DNA of 64,000 nt. Origin: Microvirga aerophila. Lineage in GTDB: Bacteria; Pseudomonadota; Alphaproteobacteria; Rhizobiales; Beijerinckiaceae. This document shows, one piece after another, positions 11,396 through 21,582 of the stretch (position 1 is the stretch's first letter; the number at the start of each line of letters is the position of its first letter). Location of the stretch: the NCBI RefSeq assembly GCF_003332305.1, contig NZ_QOIO01000016.1:1-64000 (forward strand), in the 5' to 3' direction. Position numbers and translations under genes: made by a program. Under the pieces are notes generated by a model. That model had not been told where the DNA came from, did not search any database, and was given only the letters and a program-made list of their open reading frames with translations.

Positions 11396-13386
11396 ATGTC
11401 GTTTTTTGCTCGGTTGCGATGGCCGTCCGTTCGGGTTCGCGTTGCCGCGCTGAGCGGCGTGATGGTGCTTGGCTTCGCGGTCATCGGTGGAGTCTTCCAC
11501 GCGGGCCGAGGCGACGTGGAACGCGCCCTGGACACCCAGCAGATTTACAACGCATTGGCCGAGAAGGCCTATCAGTTCCGGGTTCAAGCCGATGCCCTGA
11601 AGGTCACCGCCCGCGAATGGACCGCCAGCCGCCTGGCCCATCACGGCCAGGCCTTCATGGACCAGCACCGTGCCCTCGCGGCCCAACTTGACCAGATGAA
11701 CGCCGCGCCGGGCGCCGACCTGATCGCTGCGGACATCAAGGCACTCGGCCTGCGGTCAACGGCCCTCAGCGAGCAGGCGGCGGCTCTCGACAAGCTCTAT
11801 AAGCAGGTTGGCTATCAGGCCGAGGACGGCGCGCGCGGAGCCCTGCTGTCGACCGCCGCTTCCCTTGAGAAGCTCGTCAGACCCCTTGCCAGTGGCGGCG
11901 AGCCGGATCCGCTGCGCCTCTGGGCCGCGACGCTGGGCATGTTCAACCAGGAGGCCCGCGCGCGCATCCTGATCGAAGACACCATCCTGGGCGCCTTCGA
12001 GGTCGAGCAGGGCCGCTTCACGCGCGCCGTGGGCCGCCTTGGCGGCGACACCGCCGAAGCGAAGCCCGCCATCCTGGCCGCCGGCGAAGCCTATCAGGCA
12101 GCGTTCAACACCTGGGCGGAGGTGGAAAAGAAGGTCTCCGGCGAGGGTGAGCGCTTGACGGGCCAGTTCGATCTTCTCGTGCCGGCCCTGGAACAGCTCC
12201 TCGCCAAGGTCCGGGCGGAGGCGCAGGCCACCAACACGCATCTGATCGCGTCGCAGCAGCATACCTTCACGCTCATCCTGTGGGCGATGGGCGGCGCCCT
12301 CGCGCTCGGCCTCGCCCTGACCCTGCTGGTCGGGCGCTCCATCGCGCTGCCGCTCACCCGGCTCCAACGGGCCATGCAGCGCCTCGCCGACGGGGACGCA
12401 TCCACGGAAATCCCATCCACCAAAGAGTCCGACGAGATCGGCGCCATGGCCCGCACGGTGCTGGTGTTCCGCGACAATGCCCGCGAACGGGAACGGCTCA
12501 CCGGGAGCGGGAGGGAATGGCCGCCCTGGAGACGGAGCGCGCCGGCACGATCGGCCGCGCCATCAGCGCCTTCGGAGCGACCGTCGACCAGATTCTGTCC
12601 GAGGTCCGGCAGGCCTCGGGCGACCTCGCGGCGGCGTCAGGCCAGCTCGAGGGCTCGGCCCATCACGTGACGCAGCAGGCGCAGGCCGCGGGCGACGCTT
12701 CGAGCCGGGCGTCCCTGAACGTCTCGACGGTGGCAAGCGCCGCCGAGGAACTCGATGCCTCGATCGCGGCGGTGGCCGCGCAGACGAGCGCCTCGGCCAA
12801 GGCTTCCGAGCGTGCAGTGGCGGAGGCCAGGGGGGCCTCGAGCAGCATGTCGAGCCTGTCGGCCGCGACGGCCCAGATCGGCGAGGTGGCGGGCCTGATC
12901 CGCTCCATCGCCGAGCAGACCAACCTGCTGGCGCTCAACGCCACCATCGAGGCCGCCCGCGCCGGCGAAGCCGGCAAGGGCTTTGCGGTCGTGGCGACCG
13001 AGGTCAAGGCGCTGGCGAACCAGACCACCCGGGCAACGGAAGACATCGCCCGGCAGATCGAGGCCGTGCAGGCAGCCTCCCGCGACACCCTGGGAGCCCT
13101 GCGCTCCGTACAGGGGACCGTCGAGCATCTGGCAGGGGCAGTCTCCACCGTGGCGGCCGCCGTTGAACAGCAGACCGCCGCCGTATCGGACATTGCCCGC
13201 AGCATCGCCCAGGTGTCGGACGAGGCTCAGGCAGGCGCATCGGCCATCCAGACCACGGGAACGGTCGCCACCCGTTCCCTCGAGACCGCCCAGGTCGTGG
13301 CCGATCTCTCGGTCGCGCTCGACCGGCAGGCGGAGCGTCTGGGGGCTGAAATCGGCCGATTCCTCGACAGCGTCAGGGCTGCCTAG
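11396..13386 (+). pseudogene. methyl-accepting chemotaxis protein, frameshifted
   Basis: A chemoreceptor split over two frames. The first part (from ATG 11396) has a membrane helix at about residues 15-35, a ~250-residue helical periplasmic sensor region, a second membrane helix at about 290-312 and a HAMP domain ending [14 protein letters not shown]. The frame then breaks near 12501; the next frame carries the complete cytoplasmic signalling domain, including the hairpin [20 protein letters not shown]. Adding one base after CTCACC restores [12 protein letters not shown] and gives an intact 663-residue protein. So this is either one missing base in the sequence or a recent null allele. The signalling tip has no extra pentapeptide tether at the C-terminus. 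Confidence 0.85.
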
Positions 13387-13397
13387 GACTGAAAGGC

Positions 13398-14414
13398 TTA
13401 CAGGAACGCAGGCAGGTGGAACTTGCGACGGTATTCGGCCGGCGTCATGGCGGTGAGCCGCTTGAAGAGACGGTGGAACGAGGTCGGATCGCTGTAGCCG
13501 ATCTCGGCCCCGATGGCGTCCACGGCCATCTCCGTGGTCTCGAGCATCTGCTTGGCCTCCTCGATGCGCAGGGCCTGCACGTAGGCAATGGACGTGTAAC
13601 CGGTCGCCGCCTTGAAACGACGGGCGAAGCTGCGGCACGGCAGGCCGGAGCGACGGGTGATTTCCGCCACGATGTGCGGACGCTCGTAATGACTTGCGAC
13701 CCATGCCTGCTGGTTGCGGATGACGGCGTCGTTGTGCGTCACGTTCTGGATCATGGACGCGTAGGGAAGCTGTCCATCCCTGTGCCACTGATAGAGGAAA
13801 ATCCGGGAGAGGCGGATCGCCTCCTGCGTGCCCACGTGCTTCGCCACGAGGTAGAGCACGAGATCCTGCCAGGAGGATGCCCCTCCGGACGAAACGATCC
13901 GGTGACCGGGGCCGGCCTGCACCAGGATGCGGTCCGCGCATAGGCGCACCTCCGGAAAAGCCTTTCTGAAGAGATCCGCGTAGCCCCAATGGGTCGTGGC
14001 CTCGCGCCCGTCGAGCAACCCGGCCTCTGCCAGCACCAGGGAGCCGCCGCACGCCGCATAGACGTGGGCTCCGCTGTCGTACATGCGGCACAACCACTCG
14101 ATCAGCCCGCGGTCGAGACGCCTCAGGGCCGCCGGTGAATCGACCATCACGTTGGGCACGAAGACGAGATCCGTCGCCGTCACGTCCTCGGCGGCGTCCT
14201 GCGCCAGGATGGTGACCCCTGTCACGAGTTCGATTGGGCCCGCCTTGGCGGCCACGAGGCGCGGCAGGAACAGGGGCGCGTTGGGCGGCGGCTCTCCGGT
14301 CATGGCGTTCCACACCCGACCGGCCGCCCAGAGCGTGTCGAAGATGCCGTAGAAGATCGACGGATCCGATTCCGGAAACACCGTCAGGCTGACGCGAATG
14401 GGCTCGTTCCGCAT
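13398..14414 (-). CDS. GlxA-family AraC-type transcriptional regulator
   Basis: 338 residues: an N-terminal DJ-1/PfpI-like domain (about 1-190) with the AACGGS nucleophile-elbow cysteine, and a C-terminal AraC helix-turn-helix domain (about 225-330) including SGLPCRSFARRFKAATGYTS and IGYSDPTSFHRLFKR. Such regulators often control catabolic or amine-related genes; the target here is unknown. Its ATG faces the methyltransferase gene across about 150 bases, so that divergent gene is the first candidate target. It converges with the chemoreceptor gene, with 11 bases between stops. Confidence 0.93.
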   Translation of the reverse strand: MRNEPIRVSLTVFPESDPSIFYGIFDTLWAAGRVWNAMTGEPPPNAPLFLPRLVAAKAGPIELVTGVTILAQDAAEDVTATDLVFVPNVMVDSPAALRRLDRGLIEWLCRMYDSGAHVYAACGGSLVLAEAGLLDGREATTHWGYADLFRKAFPEVRLCADRILVQAGPGHRIVSSGGASSWQDLVLYLVAKHVGTQEAIRLSRIFLYQWHRDGQLPYASMIQNVTHNDAVIRNQQAWVASHYERPHIVAEITRRSGLPCRSFARRFKAATGYTSIAYVQALRIEEAKQMLETTEMAVDAIGAEIGYSDPTSFHRLFKRLTAMTPAEYRRKFHLPAFL

Positions 14415-14566
14415 GACCAGAACCCCGTTGGCAGAATCGCCTGCTCCTTGGCCGTTCCAGCCCTCAACGGCAGGGGAGAGTCGCCTGTAGATATCGAGGC
14501 ATCAGTGCCTTCGGGTCAAGCCGGTGGAGCGTGGGCTCCCGGCCGGAGGTCATGCGGGAGGATGCA

Positions 14567-15618
14567 ATGAACATCAACGAGGACAGGCTGAATGCTCTTC
14601 TGGGCACCGTAGTGACCGAGCTCGGGGCGGCGGCGACCTCGGCGCTGGTTCTGATCGGCGACAAGCTCAACCTCTACCGGGCTCTTGCGCAGGCTCCCGA
14701 CGGCATGAGCGCGGCCGAACTCGCCGCGAAGACGGGCACCCACGAGCGTTATATCCGGGAATGGCTTTCGGCCCAGGCCGCCTCGGGCTACGTGACCTAT
14801 GAGAAGGACACCCAGCGCTTTTCCCTGACGCCGGAGCAGGCTGCCGTTTTCGCCGACGAGGAAAGTCCGGTCTTCATGGCGGGCGGCTTCCAATCCATCT
14901 CGGCCATCTTCGCCGACGAGCCGCGTCACACGGACGCCTTCCGGTCGGGCCGCGGCATCGGTTGGGGCGAGCACTGCAACTGCCTGTTCTGCGGCACGGA
15001 GCGCTTCTTCCGGCCGGGCTACAAGGCGCATCTGGTGCCCGAGTGGCTGCCCGCCCTCGACGGCGTGGTGGAGCGTCTTGAGCGCGGAATTCGCGTGGCC
15101 GACGTGGGCTGCGGCCACGGCGCTTCGACGGCCATCATGGCGGAGGCCTTCCCGAATTCCGAATTCATCGGCTTCGACTTCCACGACGCGTCCATCGAGG
15201 CCGCCCGGACGAAAACGCGCGGAATTTCGAACGTCCGGTTCGAGGTGGCGCGGGCGCAGGACTTCGCAGGAGACGATTTCGGTCTCGTGACCATCTTCGA
15301 TGCCCTTCACGACATGGGCGATCCGGTTGGGCCGCTTCCCACATCCGCAGCGCCCTCTCGGACGACGGCACCTTGATGGTGGTGGAGCCCATGGCGGGCG
15401 ACAGCCTGGCCGAGAACCTTCATCCGGTGGGGCGGATCTACTACGCGTTTTCCACGAGCATCTGCGTTCCGGCCTCCCTGGGTCAGGAGGTGGGCGCGGC
15501 CTTGGGGGCGCAGGCCGGCGAAGCGCGCCTGCGGGACGTCATGCTCCAGGGCGGCTTTTCGAAGTTCCGCAAGGCGACCGCGACGCCCTTCAACATGGTG
15601 CTGGAGGCGCGGCCCTGA
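14567..15618 (+). pseudogene. class I SAM-dependent methyltransferase, frameshifted
   Basis: The start at 14567 has GGGAGG five bases upstream. The N-terminal ~110 residues are a winged-helix dimerisation region (KLNLYRAL, HERYIREWLSAQ), followed by a methyltransferase domain with the SAM motif VADVGCGHGAS near residue 180. The frame is lost at the GGG at 15329-15331: adding one G gives DPVGAASHIRSALSDDGTLMVVEPM and joins to an 81-codon tail that ends at 15618, for a 350-residue protein. Substrate unknown; the layout is that of O-methyltransferase-like proteins. Divergent from a GlxA-type regulator. Single-base sequence error or true pseudogene cannot be told apart here. Confidence 0.82.
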
Positions 15619-15642
15619 GGCGGGAGTGGAGAGCCGGCCGCG

Positions 15643-16947
15643 TCAGCCTTCTCGATACAGGTCGGCCCTGGATGGCGGCAGGCCCGATGGGCCGCGGTTG
15701 CGCTTCGACACCAGCGTCTGGTTGACGCCCACGGCCGCGCGCTCGAAGGCGAGCGAGCAGCCGGCGAGGTAGAGAAGCCACATGCGGGTCTTTTCCGGCC
15801 CCACCAGGGCCTCAGCCTCCTTCTGGCGAGCGTTGAGGTTCTCCCACCACAAGCGCGTGGTGCGCTGGTAATGCTCGCGCCACGCTTCCACGTCGTGCAC
15901 CTCGAACCCGAAGCGTTCGAGATTTGCAACCGACATGCCCAGATGATCGAGTTCACCGCCAGGGAAGATGTAGCGGGTGAGCGCCTTGTACTCGGCCTTG
16001 CGCTTGCGGAACGCCCGGTCCGACCGCTTGGCGCGTCGGGCGATGGTGTGATGGAGATAGAGGCCGCGCGGCCGCAGGAGGCGGTGCACGGCGCGGAAGT
16101 ATGTTGGGTGGTTGGCGATGCCCACATGCTCGAACATGCCGATGGATGAAATCTTGTCGAACTCGCCCTCCATCTGGGTGAAATCCTTCACCACCACCTC
16201 GACGCGGTCCTGCAAGCCTAAGCGCGCGATTTTCTGCCGCGCCAGGGCCGCCTGCTCCTCGGCGAGCGTGACGCCGGTGGCCTTCACGCCGTAATGCTGC
16301 GCCGCGTGGCAGATGAGAGCCCCCCAGCCGCAGCCGATGTCGAGAAGGCGCTCATTGGGTTTGAGCCGCAGCTTGCGGCAGATCATGTCGAGCTTGTCGG
16401 TCTGCGCGCGGGCAAGGTCGTCGTGCCATTCGGTGAAGTAGGCGCAGGTATAGACCATCTCCGGGTCGAGGAAGAGCCGGTAGAAGTCGTTCGACACGTC
16501 GTAATGATAAGCGACGTTCTGCTTGTTGGTGTTGGGATTCCCGTCGCGGGCATTGGGCTTGTCCTTCACGGGATCGAGCGGGCGCGGCATGTCGGCCGGG
16601 GCCCGGAAGAACTGGAAGGCGGTTTTCAGCGCCTTGAATTTGCTCACACCCTTAAGGCGCCGGCCTATCTTGCCCTGGGGGCGCTGCGCCGCGAGGTCGA
16701 AGATGGTGCCGTTCTTGAGATCGATCAGCCCCGCCACATAGGCGTTGAGGACCGTGTCGAGGGTCGGACGCCGGATCAGTCGTGCGATTACGCTCTCGCG
16801 GCGGATGGCGAGCCGCATTTCATAGGACGGAAGATCCTTTGGAATCGTCGAGCCGTCCCACAGCTCGAATCCGAATTGGAGATCGAGCGCCTTGTGCGCC
16901 TCGGTCAACAGATCCCGAAACATCTCCAGACGTACAGCCCCGCTCAA
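15643..16947 (-). CDS. cyclopropane-fatty-acyl-phospholipid synthase family methyltransferase
   Basis: 434 residues, Cfa-like. An N-terminal lipid-binding-type region of ~150 residues precedes the VAYHYDVSNDFY motif, the SAM motif LLDIGCGWGALI and the HVGIANHPTYFRAVHRLLRP region of CFAS enzymes. It should methylenate unsaturated phospholipid acyl chains at the membrane. The start is TTG at 16947 with a strong GGGAGGG four bases upstream; the first ATG nine codons later has GGAG touching it, so TTG is preferred. Convergent with the methyltransferase upstream, and the same strand as DUF1674 but 76 bases away. Confidence 0.9.
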   Translation of the reverse strand: MSGAVRLEMFRDLLTEAHKALDLQFGFELWDGSTIPKDLPSYEMRLAIRRESVIARLIRRPTLDTVLNAYVAGLIDLKNGTIFDLAAQRPQGKIGRRLKGVSKFKALKTAFQFFRAPADMPRPLDPVKDKPNARDGNPNTNKQNVAYHYDVSNDFYRLFLDPEMVYTCAYFTEWHDDLARAQTDKLDMICRKLRLKPNERLLDIGCGWGALICHAAQHYGVKATGVTLAEEQAALARQKIARLGLQDRVEVVVKDFTQMEGEFDKISSIGMFEHVGIANHPTYFRAVHRLLRPRGLYLHHTIARRAKRSDRAFRKRKAEYKALTRYIFPGGELDHLGMSVANLERFGFEVHDVEAWREHYQRTTRLWWENLNARQKEAEALVGPEKTRMWLLYLAGCSLAFERAAVGVNQTLVSKRNRGPSGLPPSRADLYREG

Positions 16948-17023
16948 CCGGCCCTCCCGTTTTGCGCGAGACTAAGCGGGGCCGGACAGGGACACAACCG
17001 TTAATGGCGGAAGTTGGAACAGG

Positions 17024-17260
17024 CTAGAAGTCGCTCGCGAGGCCCTTCACCTCCCAGTCCTCGTATCGGACCGGTTCCAGGCCGCCCCGGCCCCGGTGCT
17101 CCTTCTGCTTGGCGAGTTCGGCGGCGCGGGCGTCGATCTCTCGGCGGCGCTGAGCCGCCTCCTCGAGGGCGCGCTGGGCGGCTGGGGAAAGGGTTTTGCC
17201 GGGGGCCGCGCCCTCGGTTCCGTCGGGCAGGCTCGTGTCGGGTGTGTCGTTCGTGCTCAT
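17024..17260 (-). CDS. DUF1674 / SDHAF4-like succinate dehydrogenase assembly factor
   Basis: 78 residues from the ATG at 17260 with AAGGCG just upstream. The C-terminal RGGLEPVRYEDWEVKGLASDF block is the DUF1674 signature shared with mitochondrial SDHAF4, which protects and flavinylates the succinate dehydrogenase flavoprotein before assembly. The N-terminal half is charged and probably disordered or coiled. No sdh genes are in the window. The htpX gene diverges from it across about 140 bases. Confidence 0.9.
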   Translation of the reverse strand: MSTNDTPDTSLPDGTEGAAPGKTLSPAAQRALEEAAQRRREIDARAAELAKQKEHRGRGGLEPVRYEDWEVKGLASDF

Positions 17261-17399
17261 GAGGCGCCTTATGCCAGTTCCCAGGGCTTCGTTCGAGACC
17301 TTGGGCAAAACCTGAACCATTCCCACATAGAAGGTTGGCGGATAGATGCATCCGCGGCGGATGGTTTCATCCGCGAATGCTTACGAGGTGGAGACCCTG

Positions 17400-18323
17400 A
17401 TGAACACCGTCAAGACCGCAATGCTGCTGGCGGCCCTGACTGCGCTCTTCGGCGTCGTCGGCTACATGCTCGGCGGCGCGACCGGCATGATGATCGCCCT
17501 TGGGCTGGGCGTGGTCACGAACCTTTTCGCGTATTGGAATTCTGACCGGCTCGCCCTGGCCGCGCACCACGCCGTCGAGGTGGACGAGCGAACGGCTCCC
17601 GAACTAGTCGGCATGGTGCGGGACTTGTCCCACCGGGCCGGCCTTCCGATGCCTCGGGTGTATCTCATCAACAATCCGCAGCCGAACGCCTTTGCGACCG
17701 GCCGCAACCCGGAGAACGCCGCCGTCGCGGCGACAACGGGCATTCTTCACATGCTCACCTACGACGAGCTTGCGGGCGTGATGGCGCACGAACTGGCGCA
17801 CATCAAGAACCGCGACACCCTGATCATGACCGTGAGCGCCACCATCGCTGGCGCAATCACGACGCTGGCTCAGTTCGGCTTCCTGTTCGGGGGCCGGGGC
17901 GACGACAGGCCGAGCCCGGTCGCGATGCTGCTCACGGCCATCGTGGCTCCGCTGGCGGCCATGATCATCCAGATGGCGATCAGCCGCTCGCGGGAATACG
18001 ACGCCGACCGGATGGGCGCGGAAATCTGCGGCCAACCCATGGCCCTGGCCTCCGCGCTGGCCAAGATCGCGGGCGGCGTCGCGCACATTCCCAACGGGGA
18101 TGCGGAGCGCCACCCCGCCACCGCGTCGCTGTTCATCATCAATCCCCTGTCGGGCCATGGCATGGACAACCTGTTCTCGACCCATCCGGCGACGGAAAAC
18201 CGCATCGCGGCCCTGCAGTCGCTGGCGCAGCAGATGGGCGCGCCTGCGAGAAGCGGCTTTGCTTCGCGGCCGGCATCGGGTAGCCCGTGGGGAACTGCTC
18301 CCCGCCGGGGGCCTTGGGGTTAA
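17400..18323 (+). CDS. htpX: membrane protease HtpX
   Basis: 307 residues from ATG 17400 with GTGGAG upstream. HtpX is an inner-membrane zinc metalloprotease acting in envelope quality control. Two N-terminal membrane helices (about 8-45) precede the zinc motif [10 protein letters not shown] near residue 130, two further helices follow at about 145-200, and the third ligand lies in [12 protein letters not shown]. The C-terminal tail is Gly/Pro/Arg-rich. The next gene, rsmB, starts three bases after its stop. Confidence 0.96.
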   Translation: MNTVKTAMLLAALTALFGVVGYMLGGATGMMIALGLGVVTNLFAYWNSDRLALAAHHAVEVDERTAPELVGMVRDLSHRAGLPMPRVYLINNPQPNAFATGRNPENAAVAATTGILHMLTYDELAGVMAHELAHIKNRDTLIMTVSATIAGAITTLAQFGFLFGGRGDDRPSPVAMLLTAIVAPLAAMIIQMAISRSREYDADRMGAEICGQPMALASALAKIAGGVAHIPNGDAERHPATASLFIINPLSGHGMDNLFSTHPATENRIAALQSLAQQMGAPARSGFASRPASGSPWGTAPRRGPWG

Positions 18324-18325
18324 AT

Positions 18326-19639
18326 GTGAATCAGACAGACTCAAATGCGGGCCTCGGGCCCCGCCGACTCGCCTGGAATGCCGTCACCGAGACCCTCAAG
18401 CGGCGCGTCCCCCTGGACGACATGCTGGACGAATACGCGCCGGCGGAGCAGCTGTCCGGGCGCGACGAGGCCCTTGCCCGGGCCATCGCCATCGTGACCA
18501 TGCGCCGTCTCGGCACCATCGGCTGGGCCCTGCGCGAGCGCTTGGATAAGGGCCTGCGCGACGATCGCCTGCTGAATCTCCTGGCCATCGGGGCGGCGCA
18601 GATCCTGTTTCTCGACATTCCGGACCACGCGGCGGTCGACACCGCCGTGCAGCTGGCCCAGCAGGAACATAGGATCAAGCACGCAGGCGGCCTCATCAAC
18701 GCGGTTTTGCGGCGTGTGGCGCGCGAGCGCAACGCGATTCTTAACGGCGCCGAGCCCTGGCTCGACACCCCCGATTGGCTCGAGGAGCGCTGGATCGCCC
18801 AGTATGGTGAGGGGATTGCCACCGAAATCGTGAAGGCGCACCGGTCCATGGCGTCCGTCGACCTGACCGTGAAGGAAGACCCGGGTGCCTGGGCGGAGCG
18901 TCTGGGCGGCGTTCTCCTGCCGACAGGCAGCGTGCGCCTCACGGAGCGCACGTCGATCCGGGATCTGCCGGGCTACGACGAAGGAGCCTGGTGGGTGCAG
19001 GACGCGGCCGCGTCCCTGCCGGCGCGCCTGCTCCATGCGAAGCCCGGCGAGCGGATCGCGGATCTGTGCGCCGCGCCCGGCGGCAAGACCGCCCAGCTGG
19101 CGGCGGCCGGCGCCGATGTGCTGGCGGTGGACCGTTCGGCGAAACGTCTGAAGCGTCTGAAGGAAAACCTCGCGCGCCTCGACCTGTCGGCCACGACCCG
19201 CGCCATCGACGCGGAAAAACTCGACGAGCCGCCCTTCGACGCCATCCTGCTCGATGCGCCGTGCTCGGCCACGGGCACGATCCGCCGGCATCCCGACGTG
19301 GTCTGGACCAAGAGCGGCGAGGACGTGCGGAAGCTCACGGGCCTTCAGGCGCGTCTTCTCGACAAGGCCGCGGCCCTGCTGAAACCCGGCGGCCGTCTGG
19401 TCTACTGCACCTGTTCCCTCGAACAGGACGAGGGCGAGCGGCAGGCGGAGGGGTTTCTGGCCCGCCATCCGGATTTCAAGCGCCAGCCGATCACGGCGTC
19501 CGAGATCGGCGGACTGACTGAGTGCCTGACGCCGGACGGCGACGTGAGGACCCTGCCCTGCCACCTCTCCCTGACCGATCACGACCGCAGCGGCCTCGAC
19601 GGGTTCTTCATGGCGCGGTTCGTGAGAGGCGAATCTTAA
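18326..19639 (+). CDS. rsmB: 16S rRNA m5C967 methyltransferase RsmB-family
   Basis: 437 residues from GTG 18326, three bases after the htpX stop; an upstream GTG lies inside htpX. The N-terminal NusB-like domain (about 20-150) is followed by an RNA m5C methyltransferase domain with LCAAPGGKTAQLA for SAM binding, DAPCSATGTIRRHPD and YCTCSLEQDEGE containing the two cysteines used in catalysis and release. It methylates cytosine 967 of 16S rRNA. Likely coupled to htpX. Confidence 0.93.
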   Translation: MNQTDSNAGLGPRRLAWNAVTETLKRRVPLDDMLDEYAPAEQLSGRDEALARAIAIVTMRRLGTIGWALRERLDKGLRDDRLLNLLAIGAAQILFLDIPDHAAVDTAVQLAQQEHRIKHAGGLINAVLRRVARERNAILNGAEPWLDTPDWLEERWIAQYGEGIATEIVKAHRSMASVDLTVKEDPGAWAERLGGVLLPTGSVRLTERTSIRDLPGYDEGAWWVQDAAASLPARLLHAKPGERIADLCAAPGGKTAQLAAAGADVLAVDRSAKRLKRLKENLARLDLSATTRAIDAEKLDEPPFDAILLDAPCSATGTIRRHPDVVWTKSGEDVRKLTGLQARLLDKAAALLKPGGRLVYCTCSLEQDEGERQAEGFLARHPDFKRQPITASEIGGLTECLTPDGDVRTLPCHLSLTDHDRSGLDGFFMARFVRGES

Positions 19640-19733
19640 AGAAACAGCCCGCCGCTTACCGGATGTTAACCTAAAAACGAGAACTCCTACTTAAGCTGCG
19701 GTCGAGGTCAGCATCAGGAGAGGAGCGCCACGC

Positions 19734-21494
19734 GTGGATTATGGGCCGGACCGCTGGCGGCTATATGGCCTCGCGTTGCGCGAGTCGGGCCGGGCCATGC
19801 GCGAGACCATGGTCTGGAGCGCGTCCAGGATGCTGTTCGGCGCGCCCGTTCCGGCGCGGCTGATCTTCGCGCCGCAGGACCTACGCACCGCCGATCCGAC
19901 GATTGCGACCGACATCTATTCCGGCTTCTTCTCCTTTGCGGGCCGCGCCATCACGACGAGCGGCCGCTCACCCTTCAGCTTCACGCCGCCGAGCCGCGCC
20001 TGGGGCGAGGCGCTCTACGGGTTCGGCTGGCTGCGGCACCTGCGGGCTGCCGGCACCGCGCTGGCCCAAGCCAACGCCCGCTCCCTGGTAGACGAGTTCG
20101 TCACGTCGAAGCTCGGCGACCGGCGGCTGGCCTGCAGCACGCCCGTCATGGCCCGTCGCCTCATCTCCTTCATCAGCCAGTCGCCGCTGATCCTGGAAGG
20201 AGCGGACCACGCCTTCTACCAGCGTTTCCTACGAATTCTCGGCCAGGGCGTGCGCGACCTGGAACGGCGCGTCCGCGCCGGCGCCCTTCCCTATGACCGG
20301 CTCGTCGCCGCCATTGCGCTGTGCTATGCGGGGCTGTGCTGCGAGGGCCTGGACCGGACCCTTCGACGCGCAACGCGCCTTCTCGACCGTGAGCTGGAAA
20401 GCCAGATCCTCGCCGACGGCGGTCACGCGAGCCGCAATCCCCGCGTTCTCGTGGACCTTCTGTTCGAGCTCCTGCCCCTGCGCCAGATGTTCGCCAGCCG
20501 CGAAGTCGATACGCCCCAAGCCCTGCTTCACGCCATCGACCGTATGCTGCCGATGGTGCGCCTCTTTCGCCACGGGGACGGCACCCTGTCCCATTTCAAC
20601 GGCATGGGCGTGACGGCGGCCGATCACCTGGCGACCCTTTTGACCTATGACGACATGCGCAGCCAGCCGATCCACCATGCGCCGCATTCCGGATACGAGC
20701 GCGTGGAAGCCGGCCGGTCGCTCCTGGTGGCCGATGTGGGCGCCAGCCCGCCGGCGCCTCTCTCGTCGGAGGCGACCGCCAGCTGCCTGTCCTTCGAGTT
20801 TTCGAGCGGCACGCAACGCATCGTGGTCAATTGCGGAACGCCGCACATCACCGCCGATGCGGTGCTCCAGGCCTCGCGCTCCACGGTGGCGCATTCCACC
20901 GCATCCATCGACGACGTCTCCTCCTGTCAGATCGTCGCCATCAAGGGCAACTGGCTCGACCGCCTCATGGCGCGCCATGTCCTGCGGCGGGTCGGGCCGG
21001 TGGTGATCAGCGGGCCCGAGCGGGTGACGGTGGAGCGCGGCGAACGCGAGCACGTGCAATCGCTCACGGCGAGCCATGACGGATACAAGGCCAGCCTCGG
21101 CCTCACCCATGAGCGGCGCTGGCAGCTCGCCCAAGATGGTGCCAGGCTCGAGGGCGAGGACGTGTTCTGGGGCGAAGGCGCCGGCAAGACCCGCGAGGCC
21201 ATCATCCGTTTCCATCTCGCTCCCGGCGTCCGGGCGAGCCGCGCACAGGGCGGGCGCGTCGTCATGCTGATCCTGCCCAATCGCGAGGCCTGGCAGTTCT
21301 CGGCCGCGCCCGCCGAGGCTTTCGTCGAGGACAGCATTTTCCTCGCCTCCTCGGACGGCATGCGCCGCACCGAGCAGATCGTGCTGGCCTTTCGCCCGAG
21401 CGAGACGCCCTCGGTGCGCTGGCGCTTCGAGCGCCTGGCCCGCACGTTCAATCCTGGCGCGCCGCAGGCCCAGCCCGAACCTGGTCTGCTCTAA
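19734..21494 (+). CDS. heparinase II/III family protein
   Basis: 586 residues from a GTG at 19734 with AGGAGAGGAG upstream. An N-terminal alpha-helical toroid-like region (to about 330) and a C-terminal heparinase II/III-like beta domain ([17 protein letters not shown], then [24 protein letters not shown]) match the family found in alphaproteobacteria between rsmB and purH. No signal peptide is evident, which is unusual for a polysaccharide lyase. Members in this position have no proven substrate. The 94 bases upstream and the shared strand suggest it follows rsmB and precedes purH. Confidence 0.88.
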   Translation: MDYGPDRWRLYGLALRESGRAMRETMVWSASRMLFGAPVPARLIFAPQDLRTADPTIATDIYSGFFSFAGRAITTSGRSPFSFTPPSRAWGEALYGFGWLRHLRAAGTALAQANARSLVDEFVTSKLGDRRLACSTPVMARRLISFISQSPLILEGADHAFYQRFLRILGQGVRDLERRVRAGALPYDRLVAAIALCYAGLCCEGLDRTLRRATRLLDRELESQILADGGHASRNPRVLVDLLFELLPLRQMFASREVDTPQALLHAIDRMLPMVRLFRHGDGTLSHFNGMGVTAADHLATLLTYDDMRSQPIHHAPHSGYERVEAGRSLLVADVGASPPAPLSSEATASCLSFEFSSGTQRIVVNCGTPHITADAVLQASRSTVAHSTASIDDVSSCQIVAIKGNWLDRLMARHVLRRVGPVVISGPERVTVERGEREHVQSLTASHDGYKASLGLTHERRWQLAQDGARLEGEDVFWGEGAGKTREAIIRFHLAPGVRASRAQGGRVVMLILPNREAWQFSAAPAEAFVEDSIFLASSDGMRRTEQIVLAFRPSETPSVRWRFERLARTFNPGAPQAQPEPGLL

Positions 21495-21582
21495 CAACCG
21501 GCATATGCGTCCGGCGCGGTTCCCATCACCGCCCCGCCGTGCTATCGCGCCCGCACATCAAAACCCCTATGGAGCGGCCGCC

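Noticed and set aside
17340..17374. CGGATG/CATCCG hairpin before htpX
   Set aside because: Only six paired bases with a short loop; too weak to call a regulatory site.
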